A stretch of DNA of 64,000 nt from the NCBI RefSeq assembly GCF_000284595.1, contig NC_017671.1, positions 4,373,001 to 4,437,000 of the forward strand. The letters run 5' to 3'. Shown one piece after another: positions 55,353 to 62,974 of this stretch. A program made the translations under genes and the position numbers. Position 1 is the stretch's first letter; the number at the start of each line of letters is the position of its first letter. The notes beneath the pieces were generated by a model, which did not search any database, was not told where the DNA came from, and was given only the letters and a program-made list of their open reading frames with translations. Source of the stretch: Stenotrophomonas maltophilia D457 (GTDB taxonomy: Bacteria; Pseudomonadota; Gammaproteobacteria; Xanthomonadales; Xanthomonadaceae).

Positions 55353-55475
55353 GGTGATCACTCCTGAAATCCCCCGAGCAAAAGATGCTCAGGATGTGGG
55401 CTTCAGGTGGGTCAGTTTTACCCGCGCATCACCGCCGAAAGTGGGTCAGTTCTGGATGCGCGCCAACACCCCGAC

Positions 55476-56042
55476 GTCTACCGCACCTGCCTGGACGGGC
55501 GCGAGGCGGTCATCAAGGACTACTCCCGCTACCGCGGCACTCCCGTTTCGCTGATCGCGCGGCTGATGGTGCGCCGTGAAGCACGCATGCTGCAGCGCCT
55601 CGGCGGCTGGAAGCATGCCCCCGCGCTGCTCGGCACGCTGGGTGGCCTGGCGCTGGGCATGGAGTTCATCCCCGGCCAGACCTTGAGCACCGCGCAGGCC
55701 GTCGGCAATGACGTGTTCGAGCAGCTGCAACACGCGCTCAGCCGCCTGCATGCCGCCGGCATCACCCACAACGACCTGCATGGCACCAACGTGGTGGTCA
55801 GTGGCGGCGTGCCGGTGCTGCTGGATTTCACCTCCGCCTGGCGCGTACCCCGCTGGCTGCGCCGCGGCCCGCTGAGCCGGCAGATGCGCCGCAGCGACAT
55901 GAAGAACCTGCTGAAGATCCGCCAGCGCGTCACCGGCCAGGCGCCGAGCGCCGCGCAGGCCGCATTGGTGGCCGACCCGGGCTGGGTCGCCGCCGTGCGC
56001 CAGGGCTGGAAGCGGTTCTACAAGTGGGCCAAGCGGCGGTAG
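55476..56042 (+). pseudogene. 3' part of IS-disrupted lipopolysaccharide-kinase-like gene
   Basis: This part encodes the remaining 188 residues of a reconstructed 219-residue protein. Kinase-like motifs are present: the lysine in GREAVIKDYS (Lys45 of the rebuilt protein), the catalytic loop GITHNDLHGTNVVV and the metal motif LLDFTSAW. This pattern fits the LPS/Kdo kinase and RIO-like group. Its position beside lpxO supports an LPS role, by inference. The frame is open back to 55407 inside the element, so a fused product from an IS promoter is possible. The TAG stop lies in the GTAG head of a SMAG repeat. Confidence 0.8.
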
Positions 56043-56149
56043 GGGTCGAGCTCGCTCGACCACTTTACCGCTCTTTGTAGAGCCGAGCCCGCGCTCGGCT
56101 GCTGTTCCTGCATCGCGCGAAATGCAGCCGAGCATGGGCTCGGCTCTAC
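56039..56149. repeat. Three SMAG hairpins
   Basis: Copies at 56039-56061 (GTCGAGCTCGCTCGAC core, overlapping the kinase stop codon), 56077-56100 and, inverted, 56126-56149 (GCCGAGC/GCTCGGC cores). They occupy the gap before the P-II gene stop. Confidence 0.85.
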
Positions 56150-56167
56150 AACATCCCGCCGAGCGGG

Positions 56168-56509
<342 letters not shown>

Positions 56510-56661
56510 CTATCTCCTGTCTTCCGGCGTGGAGGATAGCGCCTGAACACGGCCCGTGCGAAGCCGCTGCCGCCTGTCCGGGCAGTGGGTGCCGGCAGTA
56601 TCCTTGTGCCCGAACGGCCTGCCCGCGCCGGATGCACGGGCCCACCCCCACGGAGCACCCT

Positions 56662-56913
56662 ATGATCGACCTGAACCAAATCGATGACCTCGCCCGTCGC
56701 CTCAGCGACCTGGTGCCGCCGGGCCTGCGCGAATCGCGCGAGGAACTGCAGGCCACCTTCAAGAGCGCGTTGCAGGCCGGCCTGGCCAAGCTGGACCTGG
56801 TCACCCGCGAGGAGTTCGAAGTGCAGCGCGCCGTGCTGCTGAAGACCCGCCAGAAGCTGGACGCGCTGGAAACCGCCGTGCGCGAGCTGGAAGGGCGCGG
56901 CGCCGCAGAATGA
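56662..56913 (+). CDS. ubiK: Ubiquinone biosynthesis accessory factor UbiK
   Basis: An 83-residue helical protein of the BMFP/YqiC family, now UbiK, which assists the aerobic ubiquinone biosynthesis complex. The sequence shows an amphipathic N-terminal half (LNQIDDLARRLSDLVPPGLRESREELQATFKSALQ) and a C-terminal coiled coil (VTREEFEVQRAVLLKTRQKLDALETAV), as in the family. The ATG at 56662 is used. A GGAGGCGC/GCGCCTCC hairpin follows the stop at 56918-56936, with few T residues. Confidence 0.92.
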   Translation: MIDLNQIDDLARRLSDLVPPGLRESREELQATFKSALQAGLAKLDLVTREEFEVQRAVLLKTRQKLDALETAVRELEGRGAAE

Positions 56914-57039
56914 AAAAAGGAGGCGCACTGCGCCTCCCGTTTACAGATTATTTCCCGGATGGGGCCTTGCAGCAAGGCCCACCGGGCGCCCTAGACTCGC
57001 CGGCCTGTCGATCCGGCAGCACAGAGAGGGGCAGCAGCA

Positions 57040-57474
57040 ATGGCACAGGACACCGACTGGACACCCGTTTCGCATGACACCTGCGACCAGGTGGCTGGGC
57101 CGTTCTATCACGGCACCCGCGCTGACCTGGCCGTGGGCGACTTGCTGAGCGCGGGCTTCCGCTCCAACTATCGCGACAGCGTGGTGATGAACCACATCTA
57201 CTTCACCACGATTGCCAAGGGCGCCGGGTTGGCTGCGGAGATGGCTCGCGGTGAAGGGCGACCGCGCGTGTATGTGGTGGAGCCGACCGGGCCGTTCGAG
57301 GACGATCCGAACGTGACCAACAAGAAGTTTCCCGGCAACCCGACGCGATCGTATCGGAGTGCGCAGCCGTTGCGGGTGGTTGGGGAGGTTACGGAGTGGG
57401 AAGCCTACGACGCGGAGTTCGTTCGGCAGTTGAAGGCGTTTGTTGCTTCGGGGAGTGGGGAGATCATCAACTGA
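57040..57474 (+). CDS. arr: Rifampin ADP-ribosyltransferase homologue (Arr)
   Basis: A 144-residue protein that should transfer ADP-ribose from NAD+ to rifamycins and so inactivate them. It matches the Arr family over its full length: FYHGTRADLAVGDLLSAGF, HIYFTTIAKGAGLAAEMA, RVYVVEPTGPFEDDPN and KKFPGNPTRSYRS. His24, Tyr54 and Asp89 keep the 30- and 35-residue spacings of the catalytic triad of the mycobacterial enzyme (His19, Tyr49, Asp84). No integron or mobile element borders it closely. Its end overlaps the next gene on the other strand by 8 bases. Confidence 0.93.
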   Translation: MAQDTDWTPVSHDTCDQVAGPFYHGTRADLAVGDLLSAGFRSNYRDSVVMNHIYFTTIAKGAGLAAEMARGEGRPRVYVVEPTGPFEDDPNVTNKKFPGNPTRSYRSAQPLRVVGEVTEWEAYDAEFVRQLKAFVASGSGEIIN

Positions 57475-57913
57475 TGGCCTGCTGGCGCTGGGCGTTGCGC
57501 ACTTCTTCATCGGCTTCATAGATGTCCAGCCCGAGCTCAATGCCGCGCTCACCCAAGGCGAGCAGCGCGCGAGGCGAAAGCGAGACACCACCGTTGCTGC
57601 TGCCCATGAAAAGACCGCAGAACAGATCAGGTCGGAAGCGTGCCAGAGCCTGCCATACGGCGAGATCGCCGGTGAGTTGATCGAGGATCTCGAAGATCTG
57701 AGCGTCCAGATCTTCAGGCTCACGACGCTCCGCATCAAGTTGCCAGCTTCCAGTCCTGGCGATACGCACGGTGCCTGATCGGCTGCCTCTGAGTTCCTGG
57801 CCCTTGTGATGCGATGCGGTCGGGGTCGCCCCGAGCAAGGCACTGACTTCATCGGGTAGGAGGTCATCCCCGAAGAATCGGAGGGTTACCAGGGAATGAT
57901 CGAATGCTGCCAT
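57467..57913 (-). CDS. DUF4279 family protein
   Basis: A 148-residue protein of the DUF4279 family, function unknown. The N-terminal VTLRFFGDDLLPDEVSALLGATPTASHHKGQ is the family pattern, followed by GSWQLDAERREPEDLDAQIFEILDQLTGDLAVWQAL and a C-terminal FCGLFMGSSNGGVSLSPRALLALGERGIELGLDIY. Such proteins often occur near toxin-immunity or accessory genes; that context fits here but proves nothing. It overlaps the 3' end of arr. Confidence 0.82.
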   Translation of the reverse strand: MAAFDHSLVTLRFFGDDLLPDEVSALLGATPTASHHKGQELRGSRSGTVRIARTGSWQLDAERREPEDLDAQIFEILDQLTGDLAVWQALARFRPDLFCGLFMGSSNGGVSLSPRALLALGERGIELGLDIYEADEEVRNAQRQQAIS

Positions 57914-58057
57914 GGGAATCCAGCTGTCCTTTTCGGAATGTATTCCAGTGCGTAGGCCTCGTTGATGTCAGATTCCAGCCGGAACCGGACGACAGCAGCT
58001 TCAGAATAGGCCGAACCGGGGAATCGGCTTGGGCTCAAACGGAGAGCTGGCCGGTTC

Positions 58058-58423
58058 CTACTTGAACATGTCCAACAAGTCCTTGTCTTCATGCCGCTGC
58101 TCCCACGTGGAGAGCAAGCAGAAGCTCACCCCACTGCGCATGGCAACCGTCTGGAACCCCGCGAGCTCTTCCTTCGTGATCGGATACTCGACCGGATCAA
58201 AGTGCAGGAGCGCCCACGGCTTGAGGAGTGAGAACCCGGACGCGAGTTCCGAGAAGAGTTCCTTCAGCATGGGTCGCATGGTGGAGAAGTCTTTGATCGG
58301 CCCCGCGCGATTGCCAAGGGCGCGGCACTGGCGACGAATGGTTCTGTCACCACCTACCAAGCGAGCGATGAAGTGATCCTGGTGCACTTGAACGTAGAAC
58401 AATTGCCGGCGAAATATCTTCAT
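58058..58423 (-). CDS. Hypothetical protein
   Basis: A 121-residue protein (MKIFRRQLFYVQVHQDHFIARLV...) not recognised. The segment GPIKDFSTMRPMLKELFSELASGFSLLKPWALLHFDP has a degraded relative on the same strand around 61600-61720, so this gene was once duplicated. ATG 58423 follows a GGGG-rich stretch. No signal peptide or membrane segment. It may be an immunity-type small protein given the setting, but there is no direct evidence. Confidence 0.6.
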   Translation of the reverse strand: MKIFRRQLFYVQVHQDHFIARLVGGDRTIRRQCRALGNRAGPIKDFSTMRPMLKELFSELASGFSLLKPWALLHFDPVEYPITKEELAGFQTVAMRSGVSFCLLSTWEQRHEDKDLLDMFK

Positions 58424-58462
58424 TCCCCGCACCGCCCCCCAAAAGCCCAGCCGTGCAAATCA

Positions 58463-58951
58463 TCAAGCGCCATCCGGAAGCCGGACCTGCGCCGCGCATT
58501 CTGCCGCAACGGACCCAAGCGCTGTGCCCTTCATCCGTGAAAGTGCTGCAAGAGTACGTCGTTCATACGCCTCCGCGACTCCCGGATCTGGCTCGATGAA
58601 CGGCGATGTGCAGATATCCTCGACCTTGAATCCCCGTGTGATCAATGCCAAGACCCGCTCAGGCGCTTTGGGCAATGCACGGGCTACCGCGTAATTGATG
58701 GATAGCGAGGCGCCCGCATCTGAAAACGGCTTTAGCGCAGCCGCAACCTCGAGCCATGCAGGATCGCCTGACTCGATGCCAGAGGTGACCCGACCAAACT
58801 CCCGCTCGTGCTCCCACAGGTCCCAAAGCACCTTGCGCCCCCCTTCGTTGGCAACGCGATTGAGCACGGCCTGTGCCGAAGGGCGATCCGCCGCGACTGC
58901 AGCTGGACTGGCAAGCGCAAGCACGAGTAGGAGCACTGTCATGCTTCTCAT
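58463..58951 (-). CDS. Exported hypothetical protein
   Basis: A 162-residue protein with a signal peptide (MRSMTVLLLVLALASPAAVAA). The mature part is helical (AQAVLNRVANEGGRKVLWDLWEHEREFGRV; LSINYAVARALPKAPERVLALI; VAEAYERRTLAALSRMKGTALG) with two cysteines (EDICTSP and AAECAAQ) that could form a disulfide in the periplasm. Not recognised. The ATG at 58951 has an AGG-type ribosome site just upstream. Confidence 0.65.
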   Translation of the reverse strand: MRSMTVLLLVLALASPAAVAADRPSAQAVLNRVANEGGRKVLWDLWEHEREFGRVTSGIESGDPAWLEVAAALKPFSDAGASLSINYAVARALPKAPERVLALITRGFKVEDICTSPFIEPDPGVAEAYERRTLAALSRMKGTALGSVAAECAAQVRLPDGA

Positions 58952-59203
58952 GGAACCTGACTCCCTGATGGATGGACCCTTGGGTCCGGTCATACGTCCT
59001 GCCCACAAAGCACCATGTGGCGTGCTTTCCCCTGATACAGCGCGATCCTAGGGCGGCTGGGTTTGGCCATCAAGCCGGCGCATGGCCAGACCCAGGCATA
59101 GGATCAGAAGCCCCGACAAATCCACGTTCAAGACACCACGGGCATGTCCGCTACGGGTCGCTGGCAGATCACTGATCCACAGGAAATGCCCTGCGCGAGC
59201 CAA

Positions 59204-59229
59204 TGTCCGCTTCCGGCCAGTAGCAGACG
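59204..59229. repeat. Degenerate TGTCCGCT palindrome, copy 1
   Basis: TGTCCGCTTCCGGCCAGTAG followed by CAGACG: imperfect arms TGTCCGCT and AGCAGACG. It ends at the stop of the Fic gene. Related copies lie at 60044-60069 and 60991-61014. Confidence 0.55.
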
Positions 59230-59865
59230 CTACTGGTCACGAACTCTGACGTACGCCTTCAAGACCCCTATTAGAGAAATGATGCGCTTTGCGGCTGTTG
59301 CCGCTTCGAAAGCATGTTTGATCTCAACATCGTACGGGCGGGGATGTATCGTCCAAGCTTCACTTAGTTCAATTTCATTTCGCTCAATAACACATGCGGC
59401 GAATATCAAACGTTGAACATGCCCGTTCCCATCAAGAAAGGGGTGAACCAGGCCAAAGATGTAAAACAGGATGGCTATCTCGCGCAATATCGTTGCAACG
59501 TCTGTGCCAGGACTGAGGCTGAATACTTTACCTGCCTGAACTGCAATCCGATCCAAATTACTCGCTACACCTTCTGGTGCAACAAACTCCTGGAATGTTC
59601 CGTCATCATCGCGAGTAACGCCACTACGACGATTCGCCAGAGTTGTACCATTTGTCCCGCGATAGGTGCCTGCGTACTCGGGGCACTGCAGCGGCGTCAA
59701 CTTGGCATAGAGCCTTTCGTGAACTGTCCTAGGATCAGTGATGAACTCCAGTCGTTCTTGGGAGCTCGCTTCCAACAGCCCTTGCAGCTCCGCCGCACAT
59801 CCAGCTTCCAACACTTCATCGTAATTCGCCATCTCGTGCGGGTCCCACTTCACGACTTCTATCAT
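59230..59865 (-). CDS. Fic-domain protein with altered active-site motif
   Basis: A 211-residue Fic/DOC-family protein; Fic domains usually transfer AMP from ATP to target proteins. The substrate-loop region AGTYRGTNGTT lies near residue 65, and the catalytic loop HPFLDGNGHVQR is at residues 141-152. The canonical motif is HPFxxGNGRxxR, so the first Arg is replaced by His149 while the catalytic His141 is kept. No antitoxin with an (S/T)xxxE(G/N) motif is seen nearby. Its activity is therefore uncertain. GC content looks lower than in the flanking core genes. Confidence 0.85.
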   Translation of the reverse strand: MIEVVKWDPHEMANYDEVLEAGCAAELQGLLEASSQERLEFITDPRTVHERLYAKLTPLQCPEYAGTYRGTNGTTLANRRSGVTRDDDGTFQEFVAPEGVASNLDRIAVQAGKVFSLSPGTDVATILREIAILFYIFGLVHPFLDGNGHVQRLIFAACVIERNEIELSEAWTIHPRPYDVEIKHAFEAATAAKRIISLIGVLKAYVRVRDQ

Positions 59866-60291
59866 TCGATCATCACCAATCTAAGGCAGGCTATAGCAAT
59901 GAATCAAAACAATAGCAGCTCATCTTCCCCAGTGTGGGGGGCGGATTGTGATCTCGAGAACATAGCCCCAAGACTGGGCTTCCTAGGTTCGAGCCACTTC
60001 CTCGCGATCAAAGATGCGCGTTCGCCAGTCCACCAATCCACTTTGTCCGCTTCAGGCCAGAAGCAGTCCTTCATCGCAGGCCCAGCCCGAACTGCCACCG
60101 GTGCGGTTGATACATGCTTCGCGCGGGTGGTAGTAGGCCCGTAAGGATCATTGACGAAAGTACAGCATGGCGTCCATTGCAATCGCAAAGCATCAACGTG
60201 CAGCACGCATGATCTCAAGACAACATGACCTGCGACAGTAGCCCGAGAGCCTAGGCCAAAGGCGTCATCCCCCAGGGCTAGCTTCGAAATG
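59866..60291. other. Gene-free region with a repeat relic
   Basis: About 425 bases with lower GC than the core genes. An open frame of 104 codons on the minus strand (59904-60218) has no plausible start site or coding bias and is not called. It holds one degenerate TGTCCGCTTCAGGCC palindrome at 60044-60069. Nothing else is recognisable. Confidence 0.4.
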
Positions 60292-60927
60292 TTAGGCCCC
60301 AGCTAGGCGACCGAAGTATCCTTCTAGCATCTCGGCGGTTGAAGAATGTATTGCTTCGATGGCACCGACTGCTTCTTCGAACAACTGCTCCGGGATTTCC
60401 TCCTGGCTTCCAACAGCCACAACAATGGCACCCTCTTTTTGACCAGGACCGACGGCTGAGAAAATGTGGCTCTCCGACAGATGGACCCATCCAGAGAGTG
60501 TCTCGTAAACAGGCTCTACCCAATCAATCTCCGCTTTAAGCGAGTCTACTAGGTGACGGTCGGTTAGTGCAGTTCCGTTTCGATCTTTGAACTTGCGGAG
60601 GCTGTTGCCGCCAACAACGTGAAGTGCGAGATCGTCGATCGACTCCACGATTCGGTACGCATGTAGCCTGAGAAGTCCGTCAAGTTGAACGCGAAGAAGT
60701 GGAGCAAGTGCATGAATGTTGCGCTCATTGACTAGTGCCGGCATTGCTCGAAGCAGCCCCAGGTTCCTATTGAGAATTCCAAACATGACAAGATCCGCGG
60801 CATAAAGCGGCTTGCCTTCAGCTGAGCGAAGGTGACCGGAGAAGATCGCCAAGTAGCGCTTCGTAGCCTCCTCAACGATTTCTTCGATGCGCAAGGTGAG
60901 CATGTTCCGGGATTCGACGAGTGACAT
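60292..60927 (-). CDS. Hypothetical helical protein
   Basis: A 211-residue protein not recognised with confidence. It is largely helical: LRIEEIVEEATKRYLAIFSGHL, ADLVMFGILNRNLGLLRAMPALV, IHALAPLLRVQLDGLLRLHAYRIV, and a C-terminal AVGAIEAIHSSTAEMLEGYF. The arrangement is reminiscent of DUF5677/HEPN-like helical proteins, an impression only. No membrane segment. Base composition is less GC-rich than in the core genes, consistent with transfer. Confidence 0.65.
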   Translation of the reverse strand: MSLVESRNMLTLRIEEIVEEATKRYLAIFSGHLRSAEGKPLYAADLVMFGILNRNLGLLRAMPALVNERNIHALAPLLRVQLDGLLRLHAYRIVESIDDLALHVVGGNSLRKFKDRNGTALTDRHLVDSLKAEIDWVEPVYETLSGWVHLSESHIFSAVGPGQKEGAIVVAVGSQEEIPEQLFEEAVGAIEAIHSSTAEMLEGYFGRLAGA

Positions 60928-60990
60928 AAGCGGTACTGCGGAGCGAGTTCAGCCTGGATGACTATTGTACCTGCACTCTCTCACCGGGCG

Positions 60991-61014
60991 TCCGCTTCCG
61001 GCCAGGAGCGGACA
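60991..61014. repeat. TGTCCGCT-type palindrome, best copy
   Basis: TCCGCTTCCGGCCAGGAGCG followed by GACA: arms TCCGCT and AGCGGA are perfect. Lies 63 bases upstream of the helical hypothetical gene, in a 244-base gap that otherwise shows no gene. Confidence 0.55.
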
Positions 61015-61171
61015 TCAATCGCAAGAGTCTTCCTTATCGCGGAACACAGGCGCGAGAGTCTGAGCTCCATCAGGCCGGCTAGAGGCGCGATGCGCGATTC
61101 TCAAGCTCGACCCTTGCCACGCTACTGCAAGATGATTGCAGCTATTGGCCTTGGTCTACTCCAGCAATTCG

Positions 61172-61501
61172 TCACTCCCGCCTTTCCGCCTGGATATGGA
61201 TAGACGAAACACCGGAAGCCAAGGAATGATTGGACCAAGCATCCAGCTCTTCTGCAATTGAGCCACTCAAGAGCCATCCGCGGCCGGTGTACTGAGCCGA
61301 AGCCAGGGCAAGAACCACAAATTCAGGCCACGATTGCGCGGCATGACGGGAGCAGGCACTCACCACGAAGCCGCCCTTGTGATATGGCTCGGCGTGGAGA
61401 TTGCTGACTTCAAGACCTGCTTGCTCAAACATCCGCGCCGCGACCTTGAGAGCCGCCTGCTGCGTTGTGCAATTGGTGAACAAGCGCCAGTACAACTCCA
61501 T
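61172..61501 (-). CDS. Hypothetical protein
   Basis: A 109-residue frame (MELYWRLFTNCTTQQAALKVAARMFEQAG...) not recognised. The first 30 residues look like a strand followed by an amphipathic helix, then SNLHAEPYHKGGFVVSACSRHAAQSW. Length and composition are compatible with a real small protein, but no strong ribosome site was found. Confidence is modest. Confidence 0.45.
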   Translation of the reverse strand: MELYWRLFTNCTTQQAALKVAARMFEQAGLEVSNLHAEPYHKGGFVVSACSRHAAQSWPEFVVLALASAQYTGRGWLLSGSIAEELDAWSNHSLASGVSSIHIQAERRE

Positions 61502-61599
61502 GAGTCCACAATCTTCCAAAAGGCCCTCTGGGCGTGGTTGCGCTACTTATAGCAGACGGCGCGCACGACCTTTCCCCTCTTGCCACCCGTGGTGCCAGC

Positions 61600-61720
61600 A
61601 TCAAGGAACAGATGGTTGAAGAGCACCCACGGCTTGAACAGCGAGCACACTGGCATGAATCCCGAGAAGATCACCTTGAGCTGGGGCCGGAGAATCGAGA
61701 AGTCCTTGTTCGGCCCTCTA
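61600..61720 (-). pseudogene. Fragment related to the hypothetical gene at 58058
   Basis: The minus strand here reads GPNKDFSILRPQLKVIFSGF and then VCSLFKPWVLFNHL, clearly similar to GPIKDFSTMRPMLKELFSEL and FSLLKPWALLHFDP of the 121-residue protein at 58058-58423. No start, stop or flanking frame of the full gene is kept, so this is a relic of a duplication. Confidence 0.6.
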
Positions 61721-61741
61721 TGTTCCTGTCGCGCGCCCCCA

Positions 61742-62344
61742 TCAATGCGCAGCCTGCGCCTTCAGCGCGCTTGAATCCCTGCGCAGCAGGTACAGCGCAA
61801 CCAGGAACGGCCACAGCGAGTTGATCGACGAGAACACGCGCTGTGTCAGCCCCCGGTAGCCCTCCGGGTCCACGCCCACCACGTTCAACCAGAGATAGAC
61901 GATGCTCGCGATGCTCACCAACGCGGTCACAGCATAAGCCCTTCGGTTGGCAGACCATGCGCTCAATTCGATGTGCGACATCGCCGGTGCAATGATGTTT
62001 GCGATACCGATGGTGTAGAAGCCGTGCATCGGATGGCCCATGGGCCAGAGCCCGTTGCTCAGCATGGAAATGCCAAAGACCAACCAGCAGACTGCACCTA
62101 CGGCAATCCGCCGGCCGGACTCCCGCCATATCCCGATGGCAAACGCCACGAAGCCCACGCCGGAGCCGAGGGCGGCGATCCTGCCGCAGATGCTTGCAAG
62201 CGTGGGCGCCTGCAGCAGCTCGCTGGCGTGCTGCGCAAGCGGGTTGTAGCCCGGCGCGAACAGGGCAGCAACGCTGGTCCAGAACAGGAACCACGGAAGC
62301 GGGAGCAGACCCGCAGACAGAAGAAGTCGATTGCGGCGTAACAC
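61742..62344 (-). CDS. DUF998 family membrane protein
   Basis: A 200-residue membrane protein with about six hydrophobic helices. LLPLPWFLFWTSVAALFAPGYNPLAQHASELLQAPTLA and SNGLWPMGHPMHGFYTIGI with LSAWSANRRAYAVTALVSI match the DUF998 family, which has no assigned function. Start is a GTG at 62344 with AAGGA eight bases upstream. A well-conserved member of an otherwise unfamiliar stretch. Confidence 0.8.
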   Translation of the reverse strand: MLRRNRLLLSAGLLPLPWFLFWTSVAALFAPGYNPLAQHASELLQAPTLASICGRIAALGSGVGFVAFAIGIWRESGRRIAVGAVCWLVFGISMLSNGLWPMGHPMHGFYTIGIANIIAPAMSHIELSAWSANRRAYAVTALVSIASIVYLWLNVVGVDPEGYRGLTQRVFSSINSLWPFLVALYLLRRDSSALKAQAAH

Positions 62345-62742
62345 GTGCAGTGATCCTTGTAGCGGCCTGCGCCAGTGGGTGGAGTCCGTTCAAACGCCGC
62401 AGAACCTTCCTGCTGCGGGCAGGACAGTTCCTGGTGACTACAGCGGTAGTCAGATTCTGCGTGACGGCCCACGGGGTCAATAGGCAGAAAGTCACTCACG
62501 CATGGAGGCGAGTTACGCGGCATCCATCAGCGACCGTCGGACCAATGCTGTCGCATTTGCCGCGCCCTACATCTCTGACGGAAGGTTCTGACGACTCCGT
62601 TCCAGAAGTGCCGCTGCGCCTAGCACGCCAAGGCTCTCGCCGCTTCAGGTGCTATGCGACAATGCCAAAAGCGTCTCGGGTTTTGGCGGCATTGACCCCT
62701 ACCCGTTGGCATTCCGCACAACAGCAGGTAATCGTTACTGCG
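62345..62742. other. Gene-free region
   Basis: Upstream of the DUF998 gene. Open frames here (for example across 62098-62523 on the minus strand) lack coding bias. No repeat, terminator or clear promoter was found. Confidence 0.35.
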
Positions 62743-62947
62743 CCACCGTGCATCGGTGGTCGGGACTCGAAAACCCGGATTGCTAGACGTAAGTTTGCGC
62801 TTGCCAGCCGGCACCACCGCGCGTGGTGCCGGCTGGCAATCCGTCTGCCGGCTATGGCGGGCGGGGCGTGGGGGCCTCGTGCCCGCCGGCTTTGTCTAGC
62901 AACCGGTTTTCGAGCCACGCCCTGTCCGCCACCTTTATCGGTGGCGG
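62743..62947 (+). promoter_or_regulatory. Strongly structured leader: nested hairpins in a long-range stem
   Basis: In order: a CCACCG/CGGTGG hairpin (62743-62759); a 23-base strand (62766-62788, CTCGAAAACCCGGATTGCTA...) that pairs with 62894-62914 (GTCTAGCAACCGGTTTTCGA...) with two bulged bases; inside it a perfect 17-bp hairpin (62801-62817 with 62823-62839, loop CGCGC); a GCCGGC/GCGGGC-based stem ending in GCCCGCCGGC (62890); and after it a CCGCCACC/GGTGGCGG hairpin (62926-62947). The structure ends 27 bases before the next gene, so it may be an RNA leader or a mobile palindromic element. Confidence 0.5.
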
Positions 62948-62974
62948 CTTCTGCCTGCATGCACGGAGCCCGCC

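Larger units (their letters stand above)
53001..55468 (-). mobile_element. Complete IS21-family insertion sequence
   Basis: A 2468-bp element. It begins with TG and ends with CA, and its ends are imperfect inverted repeats of about 27 bases (53001-53027 and 55442-55468; shared core TGTTGGCGCGCA, then AACTGACCCA). Further CTGACCCA-type repeats lie inside each end (around 53041 and 55407), as is usual for IS21 multiple binding sites. It is flanked by the 7-bp duplication CCCCGAC. It carries overlapping istA and istB in the standard order, both apparently intact, so it may still be mobile. Confidence 0.93.

Noticed and set aside
55407-55475. Apparent new start of the kinase gene inside the IS element
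   Set aside because: These codons translate the transposon end; the native N-terminus is at 52908, as the target duplication shows.
59904-60218. Minus-strand frame of 104 codons between the Fic gene and the helical hypothetical gene
   Set aside because: No ribosome site, no coding bias, and it crosses a palindromic repeat.
60286-60300. GTTAGGC next to a gene end, resembling an integron attC core site
   Set aside because: No matching second core site and no L-box spacing were found, and neighbouring gene ends lack similar sites; no integrase is seen.
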